Of a stretch of DNA of 64,000 nt, positions 63,087 through 64,000 are shown one piece after another. The notes beneath the pieces are model-generated. The model saw only the letters and a list, made by a program, of their open reading frames with translations, had not been told where the DNA came from and searched no databases. A program made the position numbers and the translations under genes. The DNA is from Marinomonas gallaica (GTDB lineage Bacteria > Pseudomonadota > Gammaproteobacteria > Pseudomonadales > Marinomonadaceae). Every line of letters begins with the position of its first letter. Positions within the stretch are counted from its first letter, which is position 1. Location of the stretch: assembly GCF_001639745.1 (NCBI RefSeq), contig NZ_LTAX01000003.1:186001-250000 (forward strand), read 5' to 3'.

Positions 63087-63527
63087 ATGATTAAATTTTC
63101 AACGCCTATACTCTTAAGTATGGTATTGTTAGCGACTAATAGCCTCGCCAAAGATTGGCAAATTCAAATGCTAAATTACGGTGAATCAGGATCTATGGTC
63201 TTCGAGCCAGATTACATTCATGCCAACGTTGGCGATACCGTAACCTTTATTCCAACTCAATCAGGGCACAACGCCAAGTCTTATATTGTCCCTGAAGACA
63301 GCTCGGCTTGGTCAAGTAAGTTAAATCAGGAGCATACCCTGTCTTTAGAAAATGAAGGTGTTCACGTGTATTATTGCCCACCACATTTAATGATGGGGAT
63401 GGTAGGCGTTATTCAAGTTGGCAATGCCAAAAATCTTGAAAAAGTGTCTAGTAAATACCCTCGTTTACGTTCCAAGATTGCATTACAACCTGAACGAGTC
63501 GATACAACCATCGCTAAAATCCGCTAA
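63087..63527 (+). CDS. Pseudoazurin (type 1 blue copper protein)
   Basis: A 146-aa periplasmic cupredoxin. The signal peptide ends at NSLAKDW. The copper ligands are visible: His in PTQSGHNAKSY, then Cys, His and Met in VYYCPPHLMMGM. Pseudoazurins carry electrons, for example to nitrite or nitrous oxide reductases; no such gene is in the window. The ATG at 63087 is chosen over a GTG two codons earlier because AGGAAGA then has proper spacing. A strong hairpin lies just upstream, and the gene may be read with the binding-protein gene. Confidence 0.92.
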   Translation: MIKFSTPILLSMVLLATNSLAKDWQIQMLNYGESGSMVFEPDYIHANVGDTVTFIPTQSGHNAKSYIVPEDSSAWSSKLNQEHTLSLENEGVHVYYCPPHLMMGMVGVIQVGNAKNLEKVSSKYPRLRSKIALQPERVDTTIAKIR

Positions 63528-63533
63528 TTTTTA

Positions 63534-63986
63534 CTAGGCGCTCGCCCAAGCCATCACATATTCTCTGTGGCCTGTGTGCTCATTCAGCTGCTCACTGGCT
63601 ACTTTGAAACCTTGCGACATATAAAAACCTATACTCGGCTCATTCGCAGCATAAACCGTTAACGTCAGCGCTTTTTGCTGAGCTTTAGCATGCGCTAGTA
63701 AGCACTTACCTACACCTTTAGCTTGCTCATCTGGTGCCACAAACAATGCCGCCAAAGTGCTATTAGTCAGTGCGTAAAAACCCACCACTTTGCCCTGCTT
63801 TTCGTACACGTACACTTTTGCAGAAGGTAAGTAAGCATCGCGCATCGCTTCAACTTGCGAAGCCCAAAAATCAGGCGCCACAAAATCATGCGTTTTAATA
63901 GAAGCGGTTAACCAGATACTCAGTACCACATCCATATCGCAGTCTTCAAACGCCCGCACGCCGTCTAAAGCACCTTCGCCCAACAA
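63534..63986 (-). CDS. GNAT-family N-acetyltransferase (YjaB-like), start uncertain
   Basis: About 140-150 aa. The segment AFEDCDMDVVLSIWLTASIK is typical of the YjaB group; VVGFYALTNSTLAALFVAPD and the acetyl-CoA loop EQAKGVGKCLLAHAKAQ follow, with EPSIGFYMSQGFKV near the end. The substrate is unknown. The true start may be the GTG at 63957-63959 (family length) or lie further upstream, because the frame stays open to the right edge of the window. It converges on the pseudoazurin gene with a 6-base gap. Confidence 0.82.
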   Translation of the reverse strand: MLGEGALDGVRAFEDCDMDVVLSIWLTASIKTHDFVAPDFWASQVEAMRDAYLPSAKVYVYEKQGKVVGFYALTNSTLAALFVAPDEQAKGVGKCLLAHAKAQQKALTLTVYAANEPSIGFYMSQGFKVASEQLNEHTGHREYVMAWASA

Positions 63987-64000
63987 TCGACCTACACGAT

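Overview
This window looks like a chromosomal segment of a marine gammaproteobacterium of the Oceanospirillales type, most probably Marinomonas or a close relative. That is an inference from gene content: a Pseudomonas-like sarcosine oxidase/sdaA/purU/GbdR-type cluster, trpGDC followed by osmC, lptD-surA-pdxA-rsmA-apaGH, rpsU-yqeY-dnaG-rpoD, TRAP transport and a moderate G+C content. No rRNA, tRNA, CRISPR array, insertion sequence, integrase or prophage gene was seen. Coding density is high and almost all genes are intact. Only the two edges are cut.

Layout. (1) 1-4.1 kb: a CoA-transferase (cut by the left edge) divergent from a TRAP transporter (dctPQM), followed by a MarR regulator. Two near-identical palindromes lie between the divergent genes and a weaker copy lies before the MarR gene. 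(2) 4.1-13.4 kb: sdaA, purU and soxBDAG on the minus strand, with a divergent GlxA/AraC-type activator resembling GbdR. Together they take sarcosine to glycine and C1 units, release formate, and deaminate serine to pyruvate. (3) 13.4-16.4 kb: trpGDC and an OsmC-like protein. (4) 16.5-19.6 kb: vanillate demethylase vanAB with divergent vanR and three VanR-type operators. (5) 19.6-28.1 kb: Mg2+ channel, MscS channel, TonB-dependent copper receptor with a DUF2946 protein, gph-rpe, a DUF3530 protein and djlA. (6) 28.2-42.7 kb: a housekeeping block (lptD, surA, pdxA, rsmA, apaG, apaH, glpE, cca; folB and tsaD facing them; rpsU, yqeY, dnaG, rpoD). (7) 43-49.4 kb: PIN/PhoH ATPase, M48 peptidase with DUF898 membrane protein, flavin reductase, Asp/Glu racemase, LysR regulator. 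(8) 49.5-57 kb: RND efflux pair, and a beta-alanine-type aminotransferase with a CoA-acylating semialdehyde dehydrogenase. (9) 57.3-64 kb: a periplasmic binding protein paired with a GGDEF/EAL protein, an acyltransferase, a glutaredoxin, a metal/siderophore-type binding protein with pseudoazurin, and an acetyltransferase at the right edge.

The most unusual signals are regulatory or architectural rather than a new gene family. They are the TTGTTG-N7-CAACAA operator set around the CoA-transferase/TRAP/MarR module, the binding-protein plus dual c-di-GMP enzyme pair, a strong hairpin just upstream of the pseudoazurin ribosome site, a possible 37-codon leader ORF before the PhoH-like gene, and a long low-complexity linker in DnaG.
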